The position numbers and the translations under genes are program-made. Positions 1 to 8,469 of a stretch of 64,000 nucleotides of DNA are shown in pieces. The stretch covers positions 13,405 through 77,404 of the forward strand of contig JBKBSO010000017.1 in NCBI GenBank assembly GCA_046291695.1, given 5' to 3'. The DNA is from PNNG01 sp046291695. GTDB lineage: Bacteria > Bacteroidota > Bacteroidia > UBA7662. A model generated the notes under the pieces. It searched no databases. It saw nothing but the letters and a program-made list of their open reading frames with translations, and was not told the DNA's origin. The stretch's first letter is position 1, and each line of letters starts with the position of its first letter.

Positions 1-1480
1 CCAGGTAAAGGGCTTGCAATAGTTCTGGCAGTTTGCCAGCGGCGGGAGTTCCCGCCACGCTATTGGTAGATCCTGGGCTTCCACCTTTGGCTTGAAGCGA
101 GGCTTTCCAGTTGGATGGATTAAGGCAAAGGCTAGCTGCATCCACACGTTCAAGCGTCCAGCCGCCTTGTTGCTTAAATGCGGGTTCGAGCCATCCCGAT
201 TCATAGAATACGGTGTCGATGAGGAGGTTTTCTGCGTTACGCAAAAAGAGTTCATCCCTATCGTTGTTGAGGTTAGGCCAGGGATGCACCTCTAAAACAT
301 CACCAAATGCTGACCATAGTTGTACCCGGTTGCGTGGACAAAGAATGAGGTATCCCTTCGGAGGTAGTTCATAGGCTCCCAAGATAGCTGTGCTTTGCAA
401 ATCGCCGTAATGCCAATTGAGGAGTTGTATGGGGAAATCGGTGGGGTTATAAAGCTCAACAAATTCTGTTTCAGGCAGGTTTACAGGCGGACTTTCGCGA
501 ATGAGCAATTCGTTGATGACAACATCGCCTGGCTGGATTCGACGCTTTAATATACTGATGCTGGTATCGAGCCGGTTTCCGGCGCTGTCGCTGAGGCTGA
601 TGTCGAGGTTCAGCCATGCGGGATCAGGGAATGGCAGCAGCCATTCGAGCAAAACTTGGTTATTGGGCAAAGGGTTAGCCCTTATGGGTGTCCCAAAGCC
701 GAGCAATTCGTATTGCTGTCGGATGCTGAGTAGGCTATCAGGAATGGATTTATTCAAGTGCAGTTGTATGGCTTGTTCGCCAATAAGTGCTGCTTGCAAC
801 AGGGCAGGAGGCAGGGTATCGGGTATGGGGCCCCCGCTAACCACAAATTGGTCGTAATGAAATCCGTTGGCCCGGGTAGTGGTGTACACATGTCTTAGGC
901 CAAACCATTCAGCAGTGCCTATGGTATTGTCTTGCACACTGCCTTCGAGGTAATAGTGTTGTCCGGTGCCACTGGTATCGCTGAAGAGTTCCCAGATGCC
1001 CGAGGCCGAGCGTGTTACTTTTACTTTAAGGATATTTTGATTTCGATCGAGGAGACCATCGATGCCATCGATGATTTTGGTTCGGGTATTGCCTGTTTGC
1101 CGGTAGAGGCTAACTTCGTCGGTGGTGTTGCCAATACGTACAAAATAGCCTTGGAGGGAAGAGTCGAGATTAGGTTGATTGCTCACAAGATATACATCGG
1201 CATAGTTGCTTGAACTAGGGTTGAAATCGAGCTGCATCCACCATTCCCAACTGGCCTGATGCAAGGCCCGGCTGCGGGTGCGTAATTGGGAGCGGGTAAA
1301 ACCGGTCGGAGCTTGTTGACGCAAACGAAAATGGAGGGTATCGACTATAAAATGGCTGGTATCGCCCAGCCAAGTGGGGTTTTGGTTAAAATTACCGTCG
1401 GAAAAATCGTCGGTAAACTGTGCGTATGAAAAAGGGCTCCAGGCGAGCCAAAAAAGCAAAATGGCAGGCAACTGTTTCAT
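1..1480 (-). CDS. Secreted lamin-tail-domain protein (3' end outside window)
   Basis: The reading frame is open from an ATG at 1480 down to base 1, so the C-terminus lies outside the window. The N-terminus is a clear signal peptide (MKQLPAILLFWLAWSPFSYAQ). It is followed by the FTDDFSDGNF-type opening common in secreted Bacteroidota proteins and a beta-rich region. Around positions 400-540 the residues GDVVINELLI and EFVELYNP mark a lamin tail (LTD) domain, an Ig-like fold found in many exported bacterial proteins. Members of this family usually end in a T9SS sorting domain; that part cannot be seen here. The gene is divergent from asd, with 66 bp between the starts. The molecular role is unknown; surface or extracellular location is inferred from the signal peptide and family. 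Confidence 0.85.
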   Translation of the reverse strand, partial: MKQLPAILLFWLAWSPFSYAQFTDDFSDGNFNQNPTWLGDTSHFIVDTLHFRLRQQAPTGFTRSQLRTRSRALHQASWEWWMQLDFNPSSSNYADVYLVSNQPNLDSSLQGYFVRIGNTTDEVSLYRQTGNTRTKIIDGIDGLLDRNQNILKVKVTRSASGIWELFSDTSGTGQHYYLEGSVQDNTIGTAEWFGLRHVYTTTRANGFHYDQFVVSGGPIPDTLPPALLQAALIGEQAIQLHLNKSIPDSLLSIRQQYELLGFGTPIRANPLPNNQVLLEWLLPFPDPAWLNLDISLSDSAGNRLDTSISILKRRIQPGDVVINELLIRESPPVNLPETEFVELYNPTDFPIQLLNWHYGDLQSTAILGAYELPPKGYLILCPRNRVQLWSAFGDVLEVHPWPNLNNDRDELFLRNAENLLIDTVFYESGWLEPAFKQQGGWTLERVDAASLCLNPSNWKASLQAKGGSPGSTNSVAGTPAAGKLPELLQALYL

Positions 1481-1481
1481 C

Positions 1482-1514
1482 TTTCAAATAAGGGAAAGAA
1501 AAACAGTAATTTTG
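1482..1514 (+). promoter_or_regulatory. Putative Bacteroidota promoter for asd
   Basis: TAATTTTG at 1507-1514 matches the phylum -7 consensus TAnnTTTG. A weak TTTC at 1482-1485 could serve as the -33 element, with a 21-bp spacer rather than the usual ~19. The asd start codon lies 32 bp downstream of the -7 box. Confidence 0.5.
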
Positions 1515-1546
1515 CCACGTTTTTTAGCACTAATCACGCATTCAAC

Positions 1547-2539
1547 ATGAAAGTAGCAGTAGTAGGCGCCACCGGTATGGTAGGTGAAGTTATGCGCAAG
1601 GTATTGGAAGAGCGCAATTTTCCGGTAACGGAGTTTTTAGCAGTAGCCTCGGAGCGGTCGGTGGGCAAGCCCGTGCTTTTTAAGGGGAGGGCATACCCTT
1701 GCATTTCATTGACCAATGCCGTTGCTGCCCGGCCGGATGTCGCGCTTTTTTCGGCGGGAGGAAGTGTTTCGCTCGAGTGGGCACCTCAATTTGCAGCGGT
1801 TGGCACCGTGGTTATCGATAATTCCTCGGCTTGGCGGATGGACCCAACCAAGCCGCTTGTGGTGCCTGAATTGAATGCCGATGTCATTACCCGAGACAAC
1901 AAAATCATCGCAAATCCCAATTGCAGCACCATTCAATTGGTGGTAGCGCTAAATGCATTGCATGCAACTTATAAAGCCAAACGTATTGTGGTGAGCACTT
2001 ATCAAAGTGTTACCGGCACCGGTGTAAAAGCAGTGGCGCAGTTAATGAACGAGCGGGGTGGTCAATCGGGTGAAATGGCCTACCAGCATCAGATCGACTT
2101 GAATTGCCTCCCTCAGATTGATGTGTTTCTGGACAATGGCTACACCAAAGAGGAAATGAAAATGACCAACGAAACCGTGAAAATTATGCGCGATGCAGAC
2201 ATTAAGCTTACTGCTACCACGGTGCGAGTGCCGGTTATGGGTGGACATAGCGAAGCGGTGAATGTTGAGTTTGAGCACGAATATGAGCTCGCCGATGTGT
2301 TAAAATTGCTGCAGGAGAGCCCGGGTGTGGTGCTGCTCGATGAGCCAGGAAAAGGGATTTACCCCATGCCAATCAATGCTCATCATCGCGATGAAGTGTT
2401 TGTAGGTAGGGTGCGACGCGACGAAAGCCAGCCAAAAACCTTGAACATGTGGGTAGTTGCCGACAATTTACGCAAGGGTGCGGCAACCAATGCAGTACAA
2501 ATCGCTGAGTATTTGTTATCCAAGGGTTTGATTGGATAA
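1547..2539 (+). CDS. asd: Aspartate-semialdehyde dehydrogenase
   Basis: Converts L-aspartyl-4-phosphate to L-aspartate-4-semialdehyde with NADPH in the cytoplasm, the branch point to lysine/diaminopimelate, threonine and methionine. The 330 residues match the usual length. The N-terminus carries the dinucleotide-binding motif GATGMVG (residues 7-13). The catalytic cysteine is Cys126 in NPNCSTIQ, and the active-site histidine is His234 in MGGHSEAV, with Arg227 just before it. The start ATG at 1547 directly precedes the Rossmann strand. The gene stands alone between a divergent secreted protein and the amylase gene, with a promoter-like box at 1507. Confidence 0.97.
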   Translation: MKVAVVGATGMVGEVMRKVLEERNFPVTEFLAVASERSVGKPVLFKGRAYPCISLTNAVAARPDVALFSAGGSVSLEWAPQFAAVGTVVIDNSSAWRMDPTKPLVVPELNADVITRDNKIIANPNCSTIQLVVALNALHATYKAKRIVVSTYQSVTGTGVKAVAQLMNERGGQSGEMAYQHQIDLNCLPQIDVFLDNGYTKEEMKMTNETVKIMRDADIKLTATTVRVPVMGGHSEAVNVEFEHEYELADVLKLLQESPGVVLLDEPGKGIYPMPINAHHRDEVFVGRVRRDESQPKTLNMWVVADNLRKGAATNAVQIAEYLLSKGLIG

Positions 2540-2675
2540 GCCTTAGTTTGTTTGACTTAAGTGGATTTGCATTTGTTGGAGGGTTGCTGCGCTTGACATA
2601 TGCATTTTTTGGTTATTTGACTTATATGGCCGTTGCGTGTTATATTGCCGCTTCGTTTGGCTTAAAGATATTCCG

Positions 2676-5024
2676 ATGAAATTGAAGCAGTTGGTCGCAT
2701 TAACGGGCTTGGTTGTTTGTTGCTTAACAACTTCGATACAAGCCCAGGAAAATCCAACCAACCGACAGTTGGTGCTACAAGCGTTTTGGTGGGATTACTG
2801 GAACAGCAATTACCCCAATGGTTGGGCGAATTATCTCACCGAAATGGCGCCTCGTTTTCGTGAAATGGGGGTTGATGCCATATGGATTCCGCCCACCATA
2901 AAAAATCAGGCACAAAATGGAGTGGGGTATGCGCCCTTCGATCATTATGATTTAGGTGACAAGTTTCAGAAAGGCTTTTTAAAAACGCGTTTGGGCGATA
3001 AGGATGAGTTGTTGCGCATGATGGCGGTAATGAAAGCCAATGGGATTGATGTGATTCAAGACATTGTTTTAAACCACCTAAATGGGGCTGGGAGTGCGAA
3101 TGGTTCGGGAGGACAAGACCCTGCTGCCTTGGATGATGGCAGTACGCAGCGGTTTAAAAACTTTAGGTACGTAAGTTATCTCACGCCTGCCCGGAACGAA
3201 ACGGCGGCCAATTATTTAGCGCGTTCGGGTCGTTTTTCAAAAAATTGGCAAAATTTTTATCCAAATCCGGGCAATCCTTGCTGTACCAATCCTATCAATT
3301 CGGTTTGGTGGGGGCCTGATGTTAGTTACGAAGCCAATGCCTTTGGGTTAAGCAGTAATGCTATTTATAATCCAGCGCAATATTCGGAGTATATGCGCAC
3401 CGAAATGCGCAACTGGATTATTTGGAATAAGAAGCAGATGGGTTGGGATGGGGTTCGATTAGATGCTGTTAAGCACTTTCCGAATTACATTACGGAAGAT
3501 TATTTGTGGAATTTACAATTTGGTTCCCTATGGGCCAGCGGTGGAAATGATATGTTTGCCGTTGGGGAGTGGGTAGGAGGGGCCTCGGAATTAGATGCCT
3601 GGGCTGCTGCTGTTCAAAATCGGGCAGGAACCTTTGATTTTGCGTTGCGCAATGCGTTAACCGGCATCGTTTCGGGCAATGGTAATTTCAATATTGGTAC
3701 GGTACCCAATTTTCAGCAGCAAAACCGGAGCCGAACTGTTCCATTTGTAAACAATCATGACACTTTTAGGCCGCAATTAAGTGCACAGGGTAATTATACC
3801 GGCTGGAATTTGGGAGACCAGCTTGGACCGCATATTGAGCCTAACGATGGGCGTTTGAGTGTGCTGTATGCCATTATTATGGCGGTAGATGGTGCTCCAC
3901 AGATTTTTTACGAAGATTTATTTAACATAGGCTATTTGGGCAATCGATTTAGTCATCAGCCGACTGTGGATAGCACTTTGCCTGCTCGAAGCGATATAGA
4001 AAACCTGATGTGGTGTCACCAGCACTTACGATTTAAGGATGGTGCTTACCTGGTTCGTTGGCAAGCTCCGGATGCCTTGGTTATTGAACGTTCGGCCAAG
4101 GCCTTAATTGCTGTTAATGATCATTGGAGCCAGTGGCAAAACTTAACAGGGGTTCAAACCAATTGGACAGATGGTACGGTGTTGGTGGATTACAGCGGGG
4201 CGAGTGCTGGAACCCGTACGGTATATGGGGGAGGATTGGCAGATATTGCTATTCCGCCTTGTAATGGCAGCGCGCCTAATGGTCGTCGGGGTTACAGTGT
4301 ATGGGCACCACAAGGGATCACGGCCAATTACAGCCGCCAGCCCCGCCGGATTACCCAGGAGTGGGAAATGGATAATGACTTGGGGGATATGGATGCCCGG
4401 GGCTTGCAGCAAGGGGGGAGCACACCGAACAACAGTACCGAATGCCGGGTGGTAGGCCGTGTATTTGCGGCCCTTGGCGAACCCATAGAAGTAGAGCTTT
4501 ACCCGAACGACAGTCTGTGGTCGCTTACGCTCATTTTGCTCGACAACAACTGTATGCCCATTGATTCGGTAAGTGGAGCTGGGGTGTTGATGTTGAATCA
4601 TGTGCCTGCCTATTCGGGCTGGTACACCTTACGCATACGAAATACTACAGCCAATCAGCTTGGGCAGAAATGTTGGGTAAAAGTTACTTATCAGGCTCCG
4701 GCTGTGGTACAAACCAATACACCTAAGCAAAAATGTGCTTGTGTAAGTGGTTTATATACATCAGTGCAAGAGGTAGGGACTGAATCCCTGGCGGTTCGGG
4801 TATTTCCCAACCCGGCTTCTGACTTTGTACATTTGGTGATGGAGGAGACCGACTGGCAACTTTGCCAGATCAGGGATATGCAGGGCCGTTTGTTACGGAC
4901 TGAAGCGCTCGAACCAGCACGGAATGAGGTTCGTATTTCACTTGAAGGATTACCTTCGGGGGTTTACTTGGTTGAAGTTCGCAGGCTCAGTGGAAGTAGT
5001 GTGCATAAGCTAATTAAGCAATAG
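2676..5024 (+). CDS. Secreted GH13 alpha-amylase with T9SS sorting domain
   Basis: A 782-residue glycoside hydrolase family 13 enzyme expected to cut alpha-1,4 glucans outside the cell. The ATG at 2676 is chosen over an in-frame ATG 13 codons upstream because it begins a signal peptide (MKLKQLVALTGLVVCC... ending near Ala-Gln-Ala-Gln at 21-24). The four GH13 regions are visible: DIVLNH (129-134), GVRLDAVKH with nucleophile Asp263, VGEW with acid/base Glu298, and FVNNHD with Asp362. The last ~80 residues, starting at VFPNPASDF and containing GLPSGVYLVEV, form a type A T9SS C-terminal sorting domain. The region between carries extra beta-rich domains of unknown role. DUF1543 follows after 3 bp, so the two are probably co-transcribed. 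Substrate preference cannot be read from sequence. Confidence 0.93.
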   Translation: MKLKQLVALTGLVVCCLTTSIQAQENPTNRQLVLQAFWWDYWNSNYPNGWANYLTEMAPRFREMGVDAIWIPPTIKNQAQNGVGYAPFDHYDLGDKFQKGFLKTRLGDKDELLRMMAVMKANGIDVIQDIVLNHLNGAGSANGSGGQDPAALDDGSTQRFKNFRYVSYLTPARNETAANYLARSGRFSKNWQNFYPNPGNPCCTNPINSVWWGPDVSYEANAFGLSSNAIYNPAQYSEYMRTEMRNWIIWNKKQMGWDGVRLDAVKHFPNYITEDYLWNLQFGSLWASGGNDMFAVGEWVGGASELDAWAAAVQNRAGTFDFALRNALTGIVSGNGNFNIGTVPNFQQQNRSRTVPFVNNHDTFRPQLSAQGNYTGWNLGDQLGPHIEPNDGRLSVLYAIIMAVDGAPQIFYEDLFNIGYLGNRFSHQPTVDSTLPARSDIENLMWCHQHLRFKDGAYLVRWQAPDALVIERSAKALIAVNDHWSQWQNLTGVQTNWTDGTVLVDYSGASAGTRTVYGGGLADIAIPPCNGSAPNGRRGYSVWAPQGITANYSRQPRRITQEWEMDNDLGDMDARGLQQGGSTPNNSTECRVVGRVFAALGEPIEVELYPNDSLWSLTLILLDNNCMPIDSVSGAGVLMLNHVPAYSGWYTLRIRNTTANQLGQKCWVKVTYQAPAVVQTNTPKQKCACVSGLYTSVQEVGTESLAVRVFPNPASDFVHLVMEETDWQLCQIRDMQGRLLRTEALEPARNEVRISLEGLPSGVYLVEVRRLSGSSVHKLIKQ

Positions 5025-5027
5025 TGC

Positions 5028-5597
5028 ATGGCCGAAAATCCGAGCTTATTTTTTGCCCTAATTGGCTGTACACCAGCCGGTAGGCACACGGAGCAGCATG
5101 ATGTTTTTGCTGGAATTGCGCCTAGTTTAGAGGCGTTGGTCCCTGAGATGAAGGCCTTTTGGCCAGAAGCTCAAGGCAAATTGCATTTAGATGCCTGGCG
5201 TGAAGTAAAGCAGGTTGATGGCTACGATGTTAAACTTTTGGCAAAAGGTAGTAAAACAGCAGCGGCATTGAAGCAACTTTGGTTTGTGAACCTGGGGGGT
5301 TACCAAAGCGGCTGGTTCGAAGAGCTGCATTGCAAGTTATTGTTGGTAGCCTCAAGCAAGGCAGAAGCCGTAGCAAAGGCCAAAAAAAGCGATTTTTACC
5401 AACAAATGAGTATCAAGGGTGGCGCCTCGCATATTGATGATCAATGGCTGGTAGAGGCCGATGAGGTGCTTCCAGTAACATCGTTGTTAAGTGCCCGGGC
5501 AGCCGCTGAATGGGATTTGGTGCTGGAGCCAGCTACGCAGCTGAGGGAGGATGAATTACATATCGGATATTTTAAAATAAGTAAGTTAGGAGCATAA
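5028..5597 (+). CDS. DUF1543 domain-containing protein
   Basis: A 189-residue cytoplasmic protein with no signal peptide. The opening LFFALIGCTPAGRHTEQHD followed by an Asp-Gly-Tyr segment (KQVDGYDVKLL) is characteristic of DUF1543, a family of small proteins of unknown function. A second half-repeat (LWFVNLGGYQSGWFEELHCKLL) resembles the N-terminal half, consistent with an internal duplication in this family. It starts 3 bp after the amylase stop and probably shares its transcript, although a functional link to starch breakdown is not evident. A hairpin terminator follows immediately. Confidence 0.85.
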   Translation: MAENPSLFFALIGCTPAGRHTEQHDVFAGIAPSLEALVPEMKAFWPEAQGKLHLDAWREVKQVDGYDVKLLAKGSKTAAALKQLWFVNLGGYQSGWFEELHCKLLLVASSKAEAVAKAKKSDFYQQMSIKGGASHIDDQWLVEADEVLPVTSLLSARAAAEWDLVLEPATQLREDELHIGYFKISKLGA

Positions 5598-5622
5598 AAA
5601 AAGGCGGCTCATCGCCGCCTTT
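5594..5622. terminator. Bidirectional rho-independent terminator
   Basis: A perfect 9-bp stem, AAAGGCGGC (5600-5608) and GCCGCCTTT (5614-5622), with a 5-nt loop. The A run on its left gives a long U tract for minus-strand transcripts, so it is a strong terminator candidate if read leftward and a weaker one for the DUF1543 transcript. It sits between two convergent genes. Confidence 0.85.
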
Positions 5623-5638
5623 GGATGGCATGGTAAAG

Positions 5639-6120
5639 TTATTTGCCTTGCACATTGGTGCTTTCAGGCTCCAGCGCTTTACGCTCTTTCACTTTGCCGT
5701 GCTCGTCGTACATGGCCCATTCACCTACGGCTTCTCCGTTTTTGTACGTCAACTTATAGCGGAGGTTACCTTGGTTGTCCCATACTAACCACTCGCCATC
5801 TTTATTGCCGTTGTTGAAGTGGGCTGTGCTTATCAATTTTCCGTTTTCATCGTAATTCGACCAACTGCCATGCTTTTTACCTGCCAGGTAATAGCTATTT
5901 CTCGCAGCTCGCCATTGGTATGAAATCGGTTGATTTTTCCTTCTGCTTTGCCTGCTATAAATTCTATTTCAGCGGTTTTGATACCATTTTCATCGTAACT
6001 CACCTTTAGCCCGGTAAAGGCTTCAGTTTGGCTGCCTGATGGAATTAAAACCGTTTGTTGCGCGTTTGCCGCAAAGCTGATACAAATTACGGTAAACACC
6101 GCTGCCATGATTCTTCTCAT
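5639..6120 (-). pseudogene. YwqK/MORN-type repeat protein, frameshifted
   Basis: Starting from the ATG at 6120, which has a rare strong Shine-Dalgarno (AGGAGG, 4 bases upstream), the frame encodes a signal peptide (MRRIMAAVFTVICISFAANA) and repeats of the type YDENG-x-K-x-x-G-E seen in YwqK-family 'antitoxin' and MORN-like proteins. Near position 5895 the frame breaks. The repeat pattern continues one base out of phase (YYLAGKKHGSWSNYDENGK) to a stop at 5639. One inserted base at the break would restore a single ~160-residue protein. The continuation keeps perfect repeat spacing, so the lesion is recent or a sequencing/assembly error. YwqK-like proteins are widespread in Bacteroidota; their function is not established, and no cognate toxin is adjacent. 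Confidence 0.75.
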
Positions 6121-6293
6121 ATCGCCTCCTCGTTTTGTTAATTCAAAGTTAACCAAATATTAACTGAATGTTAACTAAAGGCTATATTAAATTTTTTTAA
6201 ACGATCAATGAATGTGTATTTATCTGATTATCAGCGTTAAATAAATTTGTCGGGAAGCTTTCTGAAACAAGCAAAACACAGTATCTTGTTAAC

Positions 6294-6419
6294 ATGCAAA
6301 CGAGAACACCCCCTTGGCTCAAAAAGTTAGGCTGGGCAGGCTTTTTATTTTTTCTGATAAAAGGCCTGATTTGGCTGGCTATTTTTTATGGCTTGGGTAA
6401 TTGGTTGTTTGCCGATTGA
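6294..6419 (+). CDS. Small single-pass membrane protein (41 aa)
   Basis: An ATG at 6294 opens a 41-codon frame: a basic N-terminus (TPPWLKKLGWAG) followed by the hydrophobic stretch FLFFLIKGLIWLAIFYGLG. This layout (Lys-Lys-Leu-Gly, then FLFFLIKG) resembles very short conserved proteins I recall from other Bacteroidota, sometimes misannotated. It lies alone on the plus strand between two minus-strand genes, and its last 34 bases overlap the 3' end of the epimerase gene antisense. The function is unknown; one membrane helix is likely. Confidence is limited by its length. Confidence 0.55.
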   Translation: MQTRTPPWLKKLGWAGFLFFLIKGLIWLAIFYGLGNWLFAD

Positions 6420-7399
6420 AGGGTGCTGGCTGCACCTTCGGCGAGGGTACTTTGCAGGGGGTGGTAGCTAAATTGGGGTAGTACTTCACAGATGGCTGTG
6501 CCACCAAATTTCTTGTGGGCAAAGGCTGATCGCATGGTTTCGCGACTGATGAAAATTCGTTTTCCGATAATTTTCGACCAAAATGCATTGGTACGCCAAG
6601 CCAAACTGCCCATCCATTTGCGAGCCCGCCAACGTACCGGCTTTTTATTGAATACGGCGGCCATGCCGTCAAAAAGCTTTTTATACGATAGGTTATGGGC
6701 ATTTAGGATAAACCGTTTGCCCGTAAGCTGTTGTTGGTGAAGCATGATCATGGCTTTTGCTACATCGCGTACATCTACAAAGCCGGTGGCCCCCGGACTG
6801 TAAAACCGCAAGCCTTCGTACACTTTCCGGAACAGTTGGTTACTTCCGCTTTCTACCTTCCCGGGTCCTAAAATTACAGAAGGATTTACCACAATCACTT
6901 CCAGTCCTTCCTCCATTCCCCGCCAAACTTCCATTTCGCTATAAAATTTCGAAATGGCATAGTTAGAATTGTTTTTGTCGGTTTTCCAACTGGCTTGTTC
7001 GTCAATAAGCAGGCCGGGCTCTGCCGCCTGGCCCAGGGCAGCAATGCTGCTTACATGCACCAAACGTTTTACATCCAGATGCAAGGCTGCATTTACCACA
7101 TTGGCCGTACCCCGTATGTTTACAGCAAACATGGCTTCTCGCTCGCGCGGATCGTATGAAATAAAGGCCGCACAATGAAAAATGGTTTCTATGCCGTTAA
7201 GAGCCTGTTCTATTGAAAAATAATCCGTAACGTCGCCCTGAACGATTTCTAAGGCTGAAATAGCAGCAGGGCTAAGTATGCCGTGTTGTCCGAGTCGGGC
7301 TGTATTTCGGCAAAGCACACGAATGGTTGCACCTGTTTCGAGCAGTTGCGACACGAGATGTTCGCCTACAAATCCGGTTGCTCCGGTTACCAGTATCAT
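6386..7399 (-). CDS. NAD-dependent epimerase/dehydratase family protein (extended SDR)
   Basis: A 337-residue extended short-chain dehydrogenase. The nucleotide-binding motif GATGFVG is at residues 6-12. The catalytic Tyr-x-x-x-Lys is Y147-A-I-S-K151, with Ser117/Ser118 as the partner serine. The overall pattern (VRVLCRN, FHCAAFISY, NIRGTANVVNAA) resembles dihydroflavonol-4-reductase-like SDRs, which act on nucleotide sugars, sterols or small ketones; the substrate cannot be assigned. The start overlaps the anmK stop by 4 bp, indicating translational coupling. Confidence 0.9.
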   Translation of the reverse strand: MILVTGATGFVGEHLVSQLLETGATIRVLCRNTARLGQHGILSPAAISALEIVQGDVTDYFSIEQALNGIETIFHCAAFISYDPREREAMFAVNIRGTANVVNAALHLDVKRLVHVSSIAALGQAAEPGLLIDEQASWKTDKNNSNYAISKFYSEMEVWRGMEEGLEVIVVNPSVILGPGKVESGSNQLFRKVYEGLRFYSPGATGFVDVRDVAKAMIMLHQQQLTGKRFILNAHNLSYKKLFDGMAAVFNKKPVRWRARKWMGSLAWRTNAFWSKIIGKRIFISRETMRSAFAHKKFGGTAICEVLPQFSYHPLQSTLAEGAASTLQSANNQLPKP

Positions 7400-8469
7400 C
7401 TGAATGCGTGAATAAGGGTGCCTGCACTGTGATCGCGACTAGCGCCGGTGACAGTACGCAACACGTTTATGTGCCCAAGATAGCGCAACAAGCCTAAAAA
7501 GCCGAAGATTAATGCTTCCTTTTGTTCGATTATTTCGGTTTCGGCCAATTCGATTTTTAAGGGCGTAGCCATCGCAATGCAGTCGCATAAAAATTGATTG
7601 TAGGCTCCTCCACCGCTAATGAGCACGCTAGCCGAAGCGGGTAAGGCAATCAGGCTCTTTCCGATGCGATGGCTCAAATGCAAACTCCAACTGTGCATGA
7701 TATCGGCGGGGGATGCATCAAAACTTTCTAATATCGGCAGGATCATTTGCTCGAAATACTCGCGGCCCAGCGAAGGCAAAGGCTTTTGCTGATATAGGGG
7801 AAGTGCTTCAAGTTGCGCTAACAAAGCCGGAATTGGCTTTCCGGAGGCGGCTATTTGTCCTCCTTCATCAAACTCCCGGCCAAGTTGCCGACTGAAATGG
7901 TTGAATACCATATTGCACGCAGCAATGTCGTGCGCAATCCGATTACCCTTTATGTCCATCGAAATATTGGCGATTCCCCCCAGGTTTAGGCAAGCCGTAT
8001 ATTTCGAAAAAAGCAGGGCATCGCCTATGGGTACCAAGGGCGCCCCTTCACCGCCTAGTTGCACATCGAGCGTGCGGAAATCAGACACTACAGGTAATTG
8101 TAGCGTTGCTGCCAAAGCAGCAGCCTGGCCTATCTGGCAGCTTAGCCCACGATTGGGCTCGTGAAATACCGTGTGGCCATGACTGCTGATGAGCAAAGGA
8201 GGGCACGCTACATCGGCTAAAAAGCGAGTAACTTCCTGCGCAAAATGGCGACCCAAATCAGCATCGAGCTGCATGAGCGCCCGCCCGCTGAGGAGATGGG
8301 CCTGCAGTAAACGCTCCTGCCAATCGGGGGTAAAGGCGCTACTATGCGATTTTTCGATTTCATATGCCCAGCCCAAATCGGTTTTACAGAAACGGGCCAG
8401 ACATAAGTCCAGCCCGTCGCATGAGGTGCCCGACATGAGGCCCAATACCCGCCAGCTGCCTGTTTGCAT
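7396..8469 (-). CDS. anmK: Anhydro-N-acetylmuramic acid kinase
   Basis: Phosphorylates and hydrolyses 1,6-anhydro-MurNAc to MurNAc-6-phosphate, recycling murein fragments in the cytoplasm. At 357 residues the length is typical. Family motifs are present: the ATP-binding GLMSGTSCDGLD near the N-terminus, SSHGHTVFHEP, GGEGAPLVPIGD and LNLGGIANIS, then a C-terminal ISGGGAYN. The start codon overlaps the stop of the upstream OmpA-like gene by one base (TGATG) and its own end overlaps the SDR gene, so it lies in a tightly packed minus-strand operon with an envelope theme. Confidence 0.95.
   Translation of the reverse strand: MQTGSWRVLGLMSGTSCDGLDLCLARFCKTDLGWAYEIEKSHSSAFTPDWQERLLQAHLLSGRALMQLDADLGRHFAQEVTRFLADVACPPLLISSHGHTVFHEPNRGLSCQIGQAAALAATLQLPVVSDFRTLDVQLGGEGAPLVPIGDALLFSKYTACLNLGGIANISMDIKGNRIAHDIAACNMVFNHFSRQLGREFDEGGQIAASGKPIPALLAQLEALPLYQQKPLPSLGREYFEQMILPILESFDASPADIMHSWSLHLSHRIGKSLIALPASASVLISGGGAYNQFLCDCIAMATPLKIELAETEIIEQKEALIFGFLGLLRYLGHINVLRTVTGASRDHSAGTLIHAFR

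Noticed and set aside
501..1213. Plus-strand open frames at 501-857 and 932-1213
   Set aside because: They are antisense to the lamin-tail gene, whose long minus-strand frame starts with a signal peptide and holds the LTD motifs.
5639..6120. A toxin-antitoxin pair at the YwqK-like gene
   Set aside because: The 'antitoxin' label is inherited from family naming; the protein has a signal peptide and no adjacent small toxin-like gene.
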